Shown: positions 37,501-46,047 of the stretch, one piece after another
Numbering within the stretch: position 1 is the first letter of the stretch
Layout of the letters: each line of letters starts with the position of its first letter
Assembly: GCF_004348675.1 (NCBI RefSeq)
Contig: NZ_SMKN01000005.1
Coordinates: 24,504-88,503, forward strand
Direction of reading: 5' to 3'
DNA from: Micromonospora sp. KC606
GTDB taxonomy: Bacteria > Actinomycetota > Actinomycetes > Mycobacteriales > Micromonosporaceae
DNA: 64,000 bases
The notes under the pieces: generated by a model
Seen by the model: the letters and a program-made list of their open reading frames with translations, nothing else
Told to the model about the DNA's origin: nothing
Databases searched by the model: none
Position numbers and translations under genes: made by a program

Positions 37501-40500
37501 CGCGGAACACGTACAGCGCGCCGTCGGCGGCTTGCAACGCTGCGTCGATCGAGGTGCCCGGACGCCCGAACGTGCTTCGTACCCGCCCCCACACCTCGGC
37601 GAGCGGCCGGACGACCGCCTCGCCGGCGTCGGCGCGCAGCGTGGCCGCGCCGTGGAACAGGTGTAGCACGCCGTCCGGTTCGTACAGCGCGGCGTCGACC
37701 CGGTCGGTGAACGGGGCCGGCAGCGCGGCCACACCCAGGTCCGCGGCCAGCCCGCCCGCGATCGTGCGCGGGTACCCGTCGTCGGCCCGCGCGTAGTCGC
37801 CGCCGGTGAAGCGGGTGTACTGGTCCCCGGCGAACAGGTAGGTGTGCCGGCCGGACACCAGCGCGGCGTCGACCCGGCCCCGCTCGGCCAGCTCGTGCCG
37901 GACCCGGCCGAGCGGCTGCACGTCGCGGACCGTGTAGAGCTCCCTGGCGACGGTGTGGCACTCGCCGCCGGCGAAGATGCGGATGGTACGGGCGTCGCCG
38001 GTCACCGCGTCGATCCGGTGCGCGGCGAGGATTTCCTCGAACTTTTCCGGCAGGTTGCGGAACGGCTCCTCGGCGCGCAGGTTGCCGGCGCTCGGCCGTG
38101 GATATCCCGGGTCGGTGTCCCGGTAGTCGGCGCCGGAGTAGCGGGCGTACCGGTCACCGGAGAACACGTAGGTGACGCCCTGGTCCGTGAAGGCGGCGTC
38201 CACCCGTTCGAACCCGGGCCGGCCCCAGGCCCGCGACACCGGCTGCGGGGTGGTGAACGCGCCGTGGACGTACCGCGAGCACCGGTCGCCGAAGACGAAC
38301 CAGACGCCGCCGTCCGCGGCGGCGAACGCGGTGCGTAGGGACTGGCCGCCGGTCAGATCCCGGCCGTACCCGCGCCACAACACGCCGATCGGCTGCGGCA
38401 GCGACCACGGCCCGGACTGCCCGGCGCGGCGCACGAACCGCTCCCCGGCCAGCAGCACCAGATCGTCGCCTTCGGCCAGCACCGCGGCCGGTTCCTCGAA
38501 CCCGGCCGGCGCGTCCCAGGGCGCGGCGGCCACCGGGACGAGCGATGCGGCGGTCCAGGCGAGGTGGGGCGTGCCGCTCGGCCCGAGTAGGTGCGTCACG
38601 CCGTCGTGGGTGTAGGCGGCCGCCACCTCCGTCAGCCCGGGGAAGTGGTCGGCGATAGGTCGCGGCTCGCCGTCGACGGCGCCGGCGGCGGTGAAGGTGG
38701 AGAACCGGTCGCCGGAGAACAGGTACGTACGTCCGTCTGGCCCGGTGCACCCGGCGTCGACGCGTCCCTCCCGGCCGAGCGCGTCCTTGGGCAGCCCCCA
38801 CGTCTCCGCGATCGGGTACGCACGGCCGAGCCGCACGTCGTAGCACTCCGGGCCGGCGAACAGGTGCGTCGGCAGCACCGCGTCCAGTCCGCCGGTCCAG
38901 CGGGCGGGCAGTTCGCGCAGCATCCTCGGCCGGGCGGGGAGCGCGACCGGCGCGGGCGCCTCGACCGGCGACAGATGCCACCAGCCGCCGTCGCGCCACG
39001 CCAGCAGCGCACCGTCCTCGGTGAACGCGCAACCGACGCCCTCGTAGCCGGGAAACCGCTGATACATCTCGGTGGCGACCACGTGCACGCGGGACCCCTC
39101 GAACAGACGGACGGCCGCCCGGTCGGCGACCGCACCGTCCACCTTGGACAAGGTGACCGGCAGATGTTCCAGGCCCGGCTCCTCGCGCAGCGCAGACAGC
39201 GGCCGTGGGTATCCGTCCTCGATCGTGTCGTGGTGCAGGCCCTCGTACCGCACGTACTGCCCGCCGGAGAACAGGTACGTGTGCGAGTCGGTGACCAGCG
39301 CGGCGTCCACCCGCCCGGTGCGCGCGATCGCGTTGTCCACTCGTCCCCACCGGGCCGCGACGACGGCCGGGTAGCCGTCGTCGACACGTGTGTAGTCGGC
39401 GGTGGAGTAGCGCACGTACCGGTCGCCGGAGAACACGTAGGTCGCGCCGTCGGCGGCCAGGAACGCGGCGTCGACCCGGTCGAACGGCAGGCTGTCCCAC
39501 GCCTCGCGCAGCGGCGCGGGCGCGGACCACCAGCGGCGGCGTGCGTCGAAGGTGACCAACCGGTCGCCGGAGAACAGGTACGTGCGGCCGTCCCGCCCGG
39601 TGAACACCGCGTCGACGTCGGCCAGCCCGCCGCCGAGCGCGTCCGGCAGGTTCCACCACTCGTCGCGCAGCGGGCGCGGAAACCCGGCGTCCGGCGTGCC
39701 GTAGTCCGATGTGGAGTATCGGACGTAGAACGCCGAGTCGCCGGACGCCGCGACGACCAGTTCCTCCTCGGAACGCCAGATCGTGTAACGGCTGCCGCTG
39801 TCGTCGGTCAGCCGCCATCCGGCCGTGACGCGCTCGATCGGTGCGTCGGCGGCGAACCCGATCCCGTGCTCGGCGAACCGGCGGCGCAGCAGCGGCGACA
39901 GACGCCCGGACTCCAGCGCCGGCAGCCACGCCAGCGGCATGCTGAACAGGTTTCCGCCCTGCCCGAACAGGTATGTGCGGGCGTCCAGCACGAACGACGC
40001 GCGCACCATCGCCAGCCCGCCCCAATCCCGGTTGATCAGGCGCGGGTAGCCGAGGTCCGCGGTGACCAGGTCGGTGCCGGAGTAGCGCAGATACCGGCCG
40101 CCGGAGAACAGGTACGTGTGCCCGTCCAGCCCGGACAGCACGGCGTCGACCCGGCCGTCGGCCAGCGCCGGTGCGGCCCGTCCCCAGCGCTGCGCGGTCG
40201 GCACCGGTGCCGCCTCGCCGGTCAGCGACACGGTCTGGTCGCCGGTGAACAGGTGCAGCACGCCGCGCCGGTCGGTGAATGCGGCCCGCAGCCCGTCGGC
40301 GAACCCGGCCGGCAGCGCGGGCAGCAGCGCCGACAGGCGGGTCGGAAAGCCGTCCGCGACCCGTACGTCGTCGCTGTCCAGCCCGTCGCGCAGCCCCACC
40401 ACCCGGTCGTCGGCACTGAGGAACACCGTGGTGCCGTCGGTCCAGACCGCGCCGACCTCCTTGTCGATGGTCGCGCCGATGTGTCCCCAGGCATGCGCGA

Positions 40501-43500
40501 CCGGCCGGTCCGCCGAGTCGCCGACGGCGAGGGTGCGGTCGCCAGCGAACAGGTGCAGCCGCCCGTCCAGCCCCGGGAACGCCGCGCGGACACCGTCGCG
40601 GAACGGCTCCGGCAGCGGTTCCCGGCCCGGCCACCAGTCCGCGGCCGCACGCGGATAGCCCTCGTCGACGACGGAGTGGTCGGCGCCGGAGTAGCGCACG
40701 TGCTGGCCGTTGCGGAACAGGTGGACGCGGCCCAGCTCGTCGGTGAACCCGCCGTCGACGCCGGTCGTGTCGGTGAACGCGTTGCGGATCGCGCCCCACG
40801 TGTGGGCGACCGCCGTCCAGCGGTCGTTGCCGGGCCCGCGGCGGAAGGTACGCTCCGTCTCGTCCGCCTCGTGACCGATGATCCACTCGGTGCCGTCCGG
40901 GCGGGCGAACGCGGCGATGACGCGGGTCAGGCGCGCGAACGCGGGGGACAGGTCGGCCAGCGGCGACGGCAGCGGCTCCGGCAGCGTGAGCGTCGCCGCG
41001 TCGTAGCGCCAGAAGTCCGGCCCGGTGAACACGTACACGGCGCCGTCCGCGCTCTCCAGCAGCGCGTCGATCCGGTTCACGCCGGTTGGCAGGGCCAGCG
41101 CCTCGGGAAACCGGCCGGCCAGGTCCTGATCGTGGAAAGCCACCTCCACCTCGGCCGCGGACAGGTTCAGCCGCCCGGCGAGGCGCGCGAAACCCATGAT
41201 CCGCCGGTACGCCAGCGCCGCCCGCGGATCCGGCGCGCCGCCGGGCAGGTCGGGGCGTAGCAGCACCGGCCACGGCTCGGCGCTGCCGCCGACGGCACGG
41301 CAGATCGCGGCCAGCACCGGCCCGGTCAGCCCACACGCGTCCTGGAGCACCGCCCGCAGCTCCTGCGACTGCCGGCCCGCCCGCGCGCTCACGGCTGCCC
41401 GCACCTCCGCCGCGCCCGCGGTGAGCTCCCGCGCGATCGGGTGCAGCAGTCCGAACACGTCACGCGTGTAGTCGCCGAGTCCGGGTACGGTGAACCCGAG
41501 CGCGTTGCCCGCCGTGGCCAGGAAGCCGACCCGGTCCGGCGGCACGGTCAGCGACGGCTCCAGCCAGCCTGCGTCGGCCAACGCCTCCAGCGCCGATTCG
41601 GCCCGTTCCTCGTTCAGGCCGAGCGCGCGCAGCGCGGCCGGGTCCAGCCGGTACGGCCGCTGCCGCGCCACGATCTCCGCGAGCCGGCTCAGCACCGGTG
41701 CGCGCTCCGCCTCGCCGAGCCCGGACAGCCCGGGCAGGCCGACTGGCGCGGTAGCCCCGAACAGCGGCAGCAGCTCCGGCCGGACCACCCCGGCGTCCAG
41801 CACCTCGCCGGTGAGCGCGTCCATCACCCGGGCCGCGACGAACGCGTCCGCCGGCTCCAGGAAGTCATCCGCCGAGACCGCGCACGCCCGGTCGCGGGCT
41901 GTGGCGATCTCGGCGCGCAACGCGGCCAGGATCTCCCGCCGGTACGGCAGCAGGTCCACCGCCACCGCCAGCCCGTCCGCGGGCAGCGCCTCCAGCGCGT
42001 CCCGGTCGCGGTGGGAGCCGTCTGCGGCCAGGTAACCATTGAAGCGCAGGGTGGCCAGCACGTCCTCGATCTGGGCGGGGGAGAGCGGCAGCGCCGCGAA
42101 CGTGTCCGCGCCGGGCCGCAGCGGGGTGTTGCGGAAGGCTGCGGCCCGCGCGTCGAGGATCGCCAGCACGTCCGGGATCAGCGCGTCCAGGCCCGCGTCG
42201 ACCACAAACGAGGCCGCGTTCGCCGGGTTCGCGAAGTACTCCGGGGACCGCACCGTGCCGTCGGCGCCGAGGTGGCCCAGGAAGATCAGGTTGTCGTACA
42301 CCTCGGCGGGCAGCCCACCGAGGTCGGCCGGGTAGACCATGGGCGGCCGGTCGTCGCCCGGCGGGAGCAGCCCGGCGATGCGGGCGAACACGTCGGGGGC
42401 GAGGTGGCCGAAGCCGCCGCCGAGCCGGGGCGCGTCGGCCTGCGCGCCGGGCCGGGGCCGGCCGTCGGGGGTTAGGCACCCGGCGTACACCAAGCTGGTG
42501 TAGATCTTTTCGGCGACCCGGTCGCCGAGGCCGAGGCCCAGGAAGTCGGCCGCCTCGACCACCACCAGGTCGTTGATCGCGTCGAACGCGGTCTCGTCCG
42601 CAATCGTGGCGTCCGGGAGCAGCAGCCGTGGGTCGGCCTCGGTCGTCAGGTCCGCGGCCAGCGCCTCGTGCAGCGCCTGGGCGGCGCGCGGGCCGAACCG
42701 CGCCGACTCCAGATCCTGCGCCCGGAACGCGACCGTGTCCAGCCGCTCCCGCAGCGTCGCCAGCACCCGGGCGCGCTCCGCGTCGTCCGATTCCGGGTGC
42801 AGGTCGGCGGCGGTGAGGCCGCTCTCCCGCAGCCAGGCGACGACGGCGGCCAGCGTCTGCGCCAGCCACAGCCCGGAGCCGGGATCGGGCGCCTCCAGCA
42901 GGCGGTGACAGTCCACCTCGGCCGGCCCGGTGTCCAGCAGGATGCCGAACGTGGTGTGCCGCCGCAACGACGGGTCCCGGTCCAGCGCCGCGAGTACGTC
43001 GAACAGCTCGTCGACCGTGATCGTCAGCGCGCTGGTCAGTCGTGCCACCCGGTGCAGCAGCGACAGCACGTCCAGCTCGACGCGGCCCAGGTCGAACGGG
43101 CTGGGCCGGCCGGCGCGCGCGTGCTGATCCCGCAGCCGCTCCACGGTCCGCACCAGGTCCGTCTCCGGCACCGCCAGCGCCTGCGCGACCCGGCGGCGGA
43201 ACTCCCGATTTTCCGGGGCCAGGATGTCGCCGGCGCAGGACAGCCCGCCAGCGTCCGCGGCCGGCGCGATCACCGGCAGGCCGGGTGACGGGGGCGCGAA
43301 CACCCGGCCGAACAGGTCTGGCGACTCCGGGCCGCCGGTCCAGCCGAGCGTGTCCATCGGCGCCGCCAGCGCGCACACCACGTCGATCGGCAGGTCCAGA
43401 CGGGCACGCAGGTGCAGCACCACCGCCAGGGTGCGCACCGCGGCCGTGTCCAGCCGGTTGCCCGCGCAGGCCCGCAACACCAGATCAAGATCACTCAAAC

Positions 43501-44260
43501 TCGTCCCGGTACGCCGCGCGAGCCGCACGAACCGGTGCACCCGGTCGTACCACGGCGCCGAGGCGGTCAGCAGCCCGTCCTTGCCAACCCGCACCGGATC
43601 GTCGCCGCCGTGTACGAACAGCGCCGCCGCCCGCGCGTCCCCGGGCTCCAGCCGTCGACACAGCAGCTCCCGCAACTCGGCCGCGGACAGCCCCGTCGCC
43701 CGCCGGAACCGGGCCACCTCGGCGAGCGCGTCCAACGGCTCGTTCGCACCCAGCCCGTAGAACGCGCGCAGATCCTCCTCGCCCGGCCGCGACGTCGTCA
43801 CGAAGTCGACGTCCGTGCCGGTCAGGCCCAGAAACTCGCGTGCCACCACGTCCGGCTCCGGCGTTCCGGTGAACGCGCGGTAGAGGTCGGCCGGGGCCAC
43901 CGCGAACCGGCCGAGGTACCGCCGCAACCGCACGTCCGCCAGGTGGAACGGTGCCTCCAGTGGGAACCGCGCGGCCCGCAGCGTCTCGTACGGCTGCTCG
44001 CCGGCCAACTCCTCGAGGATGCCGGTGACGATGTCCAGGTACGGCACCTCGGTCACTGTGTTCGGCCCGTCCAGCAGCAGCCTGCGCAGATCCGGCCGCC
44101 GATCCAGCAGGTCCGCGCCGGCGATGTCGTCCTCCAGCATCCGCAGTAACTCCACCAGGTACGCGGCCGGCGAGTGCGCGGAACGGGACTCGTCCGCGGG
44201 GCGCAGGTCGAGCTCTCCGAAGAGCCGCTGGTAGGAGGGCAGCAACCGATCACGCGGCAT
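31550..44260 (-). CDS. Giant Tc-toxin A subunit (TcdA/TccA-type) with hemopexin-like repeat arrays
   Basis: 4,236 residues from ATG 44260 (AAAGAGG upstream); ordinary TcA proteins are about 2,500. The N-terminus has the TcA signature RSAHSPAAYLVELLRMLED, and residues up to about 1,060 form the alpha-helical VRP1-like shell. Residues about 1,065-2,320 hold roughly 24 hemopexin-like blades (YLFSGDRYVRYS type). Next come the helical segment WEANRKVFLYPENYLRPELRD, a neuraminidase-like region (about 2,560-2,900), a second set of about six blades (2,900-3,200), and the typical YWEIFFHAPLLIAQALN. The pore-forming part (about 3,550-3,930) contains DYWDLVEDRLRKIRRSLDI and long coiled helices. The C-terminal beta domain resembles the TcB-binding end. 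TcA subunits are pentameric translocation channels that bind host glycans. No TcB/TcC lies nearby; the next gene is the 793-residue protein. Confidence 0.93.
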   Translation of the reverse strand: MPRDRLLPSYQRLFGELDLRPADESRSAHSPAAYLVELLRMLEDDIAGADLLDRRPDLRRLLLDGPNTVTEVPYLDIVTGILEELAGEQPYETLRAARFPLEAPFHLADVRLRRYLGRFAVAPADLYRAFTGTPEPDVVAREFLGLTGTDVDFVTTSRPGEEDLRAFYGLGANEPLDALAEVARFRRATGLSAAELRELLCRRLEPGDARAAALFVHGGDDPVRVGKDGLLTASAPWYDRVHRFVRLARRTGTSLSDLDLVLRACAGNRLDTAAVRTLAVVLHLRARLDLPIDVVCALAAPMDTLGWTGGPESPDLFGRVFAPPSPGLPVIAPAADAGGLSCAGDILAPENREFRRRVAQALAVPETDLVRTVERLRDQHARAGRPSPFDLGRVELDVLSLLHRVARLTSALTITVDELFDVLAALDRDPSLRRHTTFGILLDTGPAEVDCHRLLEAPDPGSGLWLAQTLAAVVAWLRESGLTAADLHPESDDAERARVLATLRERLDTVAFRAQDLESARFGPRAAQALHEALAADLTTEADPRLLLPDATIADETAFDAINDLVVVEAADFLGLGLGDRVAEKIYTSLVYAGCLTPDGRPRPGAQADAPRLGGGFGHLAPDVFARIAGLLPPGDDRPPMVYPADLGGLPAEVYDNLIFLGHLGADGTVRSPEYFANPANAASFVVDAGLDALIPDVLAILDARAAAFRNTPLRPGADTFAALPLSPAQIEDVLATLRFNGYLAADGSHRDRDALEALPADGLAVAVDLLPYRREILAALRAEIATARDRACAVSADDFLEPADAFVAARVMDALTGEVLDAGVVRPELLPLFGATAPVGLPGLSGLGEAERAPVLSRLAEIVARQRPYRLDPAALRALGLNEERAESALEALADAGWLEPSLTVPPDRVGFLATAGNALGFTVPGLGDYTRDVFGLLHPIARELTAGAAEVRAAVSARAGRQSQELRAVLQDACGLTGPVLAAICRAVGGSAEPWPVLLRPDLPGGAPDPRAALAYRRIMGFARLAGRLNLSAAEVEVAFHDQDLAGRFPEALALPTGVNRIDALLESADGAVYVFTGPDFWRYDAATLTLPEPLPSPLADLSPAFARLTRVIAAFARPDGTEWIIGHEADETERTFRRGPGNDRWTAVAHTWGAIRNAFTDTTGVDGGFTDELGRVHLFRNGQHVRYSGADHSVVDEGYPRAAADWWPGREPLPEPFRDGVRAAFPGLDGRLHLFAGDRTLAVGDSADRPVAHAWGHIGATIDKEVGAVWTDGTTVFLSADDRVVGLRDGLDSDDVRVADGFPTRLSALLPALPAGFADGLRAAFTDRRGVLHLFTGDQTVSLTGEAAPVPTAQRWGRAAPALADGRVDAVLSGLDGHTYLFSGGRYLRYSGTDLVTADLGYPRLINRDWGGLAMVRASFVLDARTYLFGQGGNLFSMPLAWLPALESGRLSPLLRRRFAEHGIGFAADAPIERVTAGWRLTDDSGSRYTIWRSEEELVVAASGDSAFYVRYSTSDYGTPDAGFPRPLRDEWWNLPDALGGGLADVDAVFTGRDGRTYLFSGDRLVTFDARRRWWSAPAPLREAWDSLPFDRVDAAFLAADGATYVFSGDRYVRYSTADYTRVDDGYPAVVAARWGRVDNAIARTGRVDAALVTDSHTYLFSGGQYVRYEGLHHDTIEDGYPRPLSALREEPGLEHLPVTLSKVDGAVADRAAVRLFEGSRVHVVATEMYQRFPGYEGVGCAFTEDGALLAWRDGGWWHLSPVEAPAPVALPARPRMLRELPARWTGGLDAVLPTHLFAGPECYDVRLGRAYPIAETWGLPKDALGREGRVDAGCTGPDGRTYLFSGDRFSTFTAAGAVDGEPRPIADHFPGLTEVAAAYTHDGVTHLLGPSGTPHLAWTAASLVPVAAAPWDAPAGFEEPAAVLAEGDDLVLLAGERFVRRAGQSGPWSLPQPIGVLWRGYGRDLTGGQSLRTAFAAADGGVWFVFGDRCSRYVHGAFTTPQPVSRAWGRPGFERVDAAFTDQGVTYVFSGDRYARYSGADYRDTDPGYPRPSAGNLRAEEPFRNLPEKFEEILAAHRIDAVTGDARTIRIFAGGECHTVARELYTVRDVQPLGRVRHELAERGRVDAALVSGRHTYLFAGDQYTRFTGGDYARADDGYPRTIAGGLAADLGVAALPAPFTDRVDAALYEPDGVLHLFHGAATLRADAGEAVVRPLAEVWGRVRSTFGRPGTSIDAALQAADGALYVFRGTQFVRYSGTDLTWADPGYPRTVRDDWGDLPVLFEPGIDGAFTFGGATYLLRDAEYVRYTDPRHRRIDRTFPQRIAHRFADVADYRIADVHTIARFAALSRQGGNRLAALLGAEPAVEEPYQDLADLYGWPVHDVAWAKRQTGLLPSPSREEERLDLEFVLRIADLIALARRFGTGPARLHAQVWLPAWAQDDPGRAADALHVLLAEQRGPEEFAAVSAALHRELTELRRDALRGHVLAASPEASPSALFDRLLIDVDMGGQGSTSRIREAIAAAQMYVHRWLLDLEPADGPPVDEGTRQEIRRRWQWLRAYRTWEANRKVFLYPENYLRPELRDTKTPAFRQLEDDLLQSGMTAAAAAGAYRRYLDEYTEVSRLAIAGGYVRPGDGGVADLVLFGRTRTSPRRFYHRTATFHDNTRLVGTWTPWRAVQVQIGAEKVYPVTAFGRTFVFWATVEALNVQEPGKAVVIAKRTGESQSVDAPPSYQRVTVFFSFLNLNQEWVAAQVLTVGAPCEDTLGEVGLTVRPGPHNGHDAIVVTWSATSSSGTTYGGVHALTPEHYTVELDVAPDAPPPARDVATVLAEDVDPAGVVWFGAPVSSADGAWFSVDHKGGSFLCRPAARGAATPLIDLSGNSDRLPEWRRIDAAVEMPDGTRLFFDSTEGVFTSLRTRARRAPASRPIADRWGRCAQGTDAVLVRGSRYIVFAGEHYLRCVRGAEIAPDRGYPRALAGNLDHLPEWPVADAFTGPSGAEYYFDKAGTGWADSSDVTRLWRFDAPFDKQMVDRRDLKMFLSRVASGRLGDGAAALLRQLAAAGLPRPVPAEIPPPPVDLAAGWTGVDAAWRADDKLYLARGRAYVRYTLVDGSAGKFIDPGYPRSLPRPFKAVFQRHDSWYAFGEDGYTVLAGPGDPESPTGWTGVAGRWGDLPDGLTGALDAADELFLFAGDRYVRHPKAVACPRPYLVSDTPHEIIRLTTGTASKLNQRLLSGGVAALLDTLTQETDELPAFSTEAAGPTTVHVRADTVDRTRLPSGDHLDFQSANGLYYWEIFFHAPLLIAQALNAAQRFEEARTWYEYIFDPTRTGRFWRFLPFLATDPAALAVELRAVAGPEPDQTVAGALRRLEVLGPLFRGVEEPTAAHEQALRWLADVPVRPGPVGELLSVARELHRQVDWVGSQQALLATYLDDPFDPHAIAELRPVAYRRAVVAGYIDNLLDWGDQLFRQYTAESIDEARMLYTLAHGLLGPRPEAVGMRPLPQAAPYRPQPPEPEVDGEVAALTAGGAMLRGAGAVHAGIADPYFFVPANTALVDYWDLVEDRLRKIRRSLDILGMARPLPLFEPPIDPAALVRAAASGDGLATIAAATEVAVPHHRFPVVLRRAQELTDRVRQLGQDLAAAFDRRDAEELTLLQNRQEAEILALTLGARQDQVKAAEAGLLSTVAARDAATARVAYYQKLIDDGPSGVQRAQLDLMSRAAASHLSASVLRIGASIAHGTPQALVGPFIVGTEFGGKQVGDALEDAAGVAESVGEGLSMLGEALGVRAEQENTRRDWELQLATARADLAQLSPQVTAAELAVAVARRELDLAARQIQHQTDVAAFLRDRFTGLQLHQWTASRLGDLYFEAYALAEETARSAERAYRFERGAESSIIQGGHWDGRRAGLLAAESLARDLDRLAAAYLSGHHRGLEITKRVSLRDLDPLALLRLRAVGACDIALTEQWYDRDFPGHYRRQIRTISVAFTGPQGELATPTAVLTQTGHRTVLEAETKAVRHLLDPQGAPPATLRADWRADQRIALSDAADGTENNGLFELRYDDERYLPFEGTGAVSTWRLELTGPRPAGTPDDVVLTVRYTAEDGGRIFADAVRALLPPQPASRYVDVAADFPEAWEMFRTGDGPLRLPLTPADLPGIVGRQVTGLGAAVVRTGADGTARFLLNGDRALPLADGRLLATPGLTLPSDGSGLLLTMDGDRSTVSGLILIVAYRAAR
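34660..35565 (-). repeat. Second, smaller hemopexin-like repeat set inside the TcA gene
   Basis: About six further blades follow the neuraminidase-like region, for example RYIVFAGEHYLRC, KLYLARGRAYVRYT and LFLFAGDRYVRHP, with intervening RGYPRAL and PGYPRSL turns. This set falls where other TcA proteins carry receptor-binding inserts. Confidence 0.7.
37290..41075 (-). repeat. Array of about 24 hemopexin-like repeats inside the TcA gene
   Basis: Protein-level repeat of about 45-60 residues. Each unit pairs a VDAAF-like start with a strand such as RTYLFSGDRY, then VRYS, then DxGYPR before a WG or LP helix. Well-kept copies include HTYLFSGGRYLRYSG, ATYVFSGDRYVRYS and VTYVFSGDRYARYSG; others are degenerate. 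Twenty-four blades would give six four-bladed propellers. DNA identity between copies is low, so the expansion is old. Confidence 0.8.
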
Positions 44261-44535
44261 GGGAGCCTCTTTCGAGCAGAGAAGGAGTGCCGGCCCCGAA
44301 GCGCGGCGGACGCGGAACCCCGTGGGGTGCCGAAAAGCGTATTCCTCTCTTGTGGACTTAGAGAGGGACTGTCGCGCTCGCGACAAGCCCCTCCCTCATG
44401 AGCCCGCGGAGGGCTGGTGGCCGGTACTCAGTACCGCCCGGCCGGCCGATTCCGGGCTTGAGGCGGCAACATGCCGTGGCGCGCAGTGGCCGGTCGACGA
44501 CGCTGAGTGGATTTCCGATGAGCCCTTGCCGCCGC

Positions 44536-44637
44536 CTGGCCCGCCGCTACGGCGGCACAGCCAACACCTTCTCGCCTTCGTCGGACATCGGCCGCCTACT
44601 CATCTGCTATCGCAGGCTGGCCAAGACCGCCACCTGA
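44536..44637 (+). mobile_element. C-terminal scrap of an IS5-family transposase
   Basis: The frame reads RRLARRYGGTANTFSPSSD then IGRLLICYRRLAKTAT before TGA. This aligns with the end of the better-kept IS5 transposase at 55531-55971 (RRLARRYERKAEHFASFARL, VICYRRTTK). Nothing upstream of it is preserved. Confidence 0.7.
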
Positions 44638-45348
44638 GGCACGCCCTTAGCGGATGAAGGGCGCTCAGCTTCTCCCGACGCGTTCGCTGACTGAGAGTAA
44701 TCGCGATTCGGTGACGCTCGGCGGCCACGACGACCGAGGTAGGCGCTCTGACCTGGCAACGTGGTCCCGGCGAACCTTGGCATCACAGCGCGAAGTTCAT
44801 CAGTGTCCAGGATGTCGATGGTGGGTCCCGCTCGTCGGTACCCAACGGAGGGTGCGTCCGAAAAGCACAGACCGAAAGGCTGGGAGGATGCCGGAACCTA
44901 CTCTGCTCACATCACTGGAAAAGCTGTCCGTGAGGTCATGCCCCGGGCATGACACCGCGGGCGAACCGGCATGGGAGCATCAGGTCGCGGAAGGCGGCCG
45001 AGGAGGTCCGACGTTTGCGGTGGGCATTCGGTCCGCTTCTCGAGCGGGCGGCGGCGGTTCAGCAGCAGTTGCGTCGCGAGCCCGACGTTCGGGATCTCCG
45101 CCCGCTTCGAATCGGTCCGGATGGGCGGCTCAGCCCGGACATCGTCGCGGAGGTCGGCGTCCACCGTGGCGATCGGTGTCACGACGGTAGCGCCTGGTCG
45201 GCCCTGCCCGGCGGCGGCGTGAACGACAACGTGTTCTCGTTGCTGTCGACGTAGGACCTCCGGCACGGCCTCCATACCGCACCGGCGGCGCTGGGTAACC
45301 CGGCTACGGCCGACCTGCCCGGCGAGCGCTCAGCGAAGCAGTGCCACC

Positions 45349-45386
45349 GGTCCCTGACGACGGCCATCCGGACGTCGTCAGGGACC
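45349..45386. terminator. Hairpin with perfect 14-base stem
   Basis: GGTCCCTGACGACG (45349-45362) pairs perfectly with 45373-45386 across a 10-base loop. It lies about 135 bases beyond the 3' end of the leftward secreted-protein gene and is the best terminator candidate for it. No T run. Confidence 0.6.
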
Positions 45387-45519
45387 AGGATGGCCTGATC
45401 AGAAATCCACCTGCTTACGCGTAGCCCGGTGAGCCTGGGCGCATTGATCACGATCTGGCGTGCCCTGCGGCTCTGCCTCGGGTTGAGATGGAGGCAGAGC
45501 CGAAAACAGGGACCGGGGA

Positions 45520-46047
45520 TCAGCTGTTGTTGTGAATCCAGGGTGCATCGTTGATGCTGGCGGGGGTGCATATGTTGTCGAGGGGGGATCGACGACAAGT
45601 TTGGAAGCGAATTCTGCTACCCTTGTCGCCGTAGTAGTTGGTGCTGGAGGATTCGTAGTAATCCTTGTTGCATCTGCCCCAGCTGGGGGCGTTTAGGTTG
45701 TTGTTGCACTCGCCGTGACGGTATGGCCGCCACGTGGAGCCGTCTTTCAGTCAGTTCTCCCAGTAGATGAACGTTTGGCTTCCATCTGCGAAGCTGTCTT
45801 GGATACGCCAGATGTCGCCGTACTTGCTGAAGCAGCCCTTGGCGGTCATGACCCATCCAACGGTCGGGACAAGTGCCCAGCTCTCCGAGCACGAATCGCC
45901 ACCTGAATCATAGGTGAAGGTAGCTATATCGTCCTCGAACGGCCTCGCGAAATCTGCGGCCAGGGCCGGGCCTTGTCCCCCCACGAGAATCGTGAGAATT
46001 GTCGCGACAATAACAGTTGCTCTTTTTGCTGGCACCTCCGCCTGCAT
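45520..46047 (-). pseudogene. Exported cysteine-containing protein interrupted by an in-frame TGA
   Basis: One reading frame runs from ATG 46047 to TGA 45520-45522, interrupted only by TGA 45751-45753. The first 98 residues have a signal peptide (MQAEVPAKRATVIVATILTI, cleavage near ALAADF) and DSGGDSCSESWALVPTVGW. After the stop the frame continues for 76 codons with protein-like content: DGSTWRPYRHGECNNN, APSWGRCNKDYY, IRFQTCRRSPLDNICTP. The even spread of Cys, Trp and Asn on both sides indicates a single 174-residue secreted protein. GGCGGAAAC precedes the start. Either a recent nonsense mutation or a sequencing error. Family unknown. Confidence 0.72.

Larger units (their letters stand above)
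44261..45519. other. 1.26-kb region with an IS5 scrap and no intact gene
   Basis: Apart from the TcA upstream sequence, an IS5 transposase scrap (44536-44637) and a terminator-like hairpin (45349-45386), the frames here lack starts with ribosome sites, recognisable domains or length. I see no convincing coding sequence. Confidence 0.55.

Noticed and set aside
33794..41260. Very long plus-strand open frames (up to 1,290 codons) opposite the TcA gene.
   Set aside because: They are antisense shadows of a high-GC coding sequence: Arg/Gly/Val-rich, no domains, no ribosome sites, while the minus strand carries an uninterrupted TcA protein.
44654..45275. Open frames of 80-180 codons on both strands in the 44.6-45.3 kb gap.
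   Set aside because: No ribosome site, domain or plausible amino-acid composition; they overlap one another on opposite strands.
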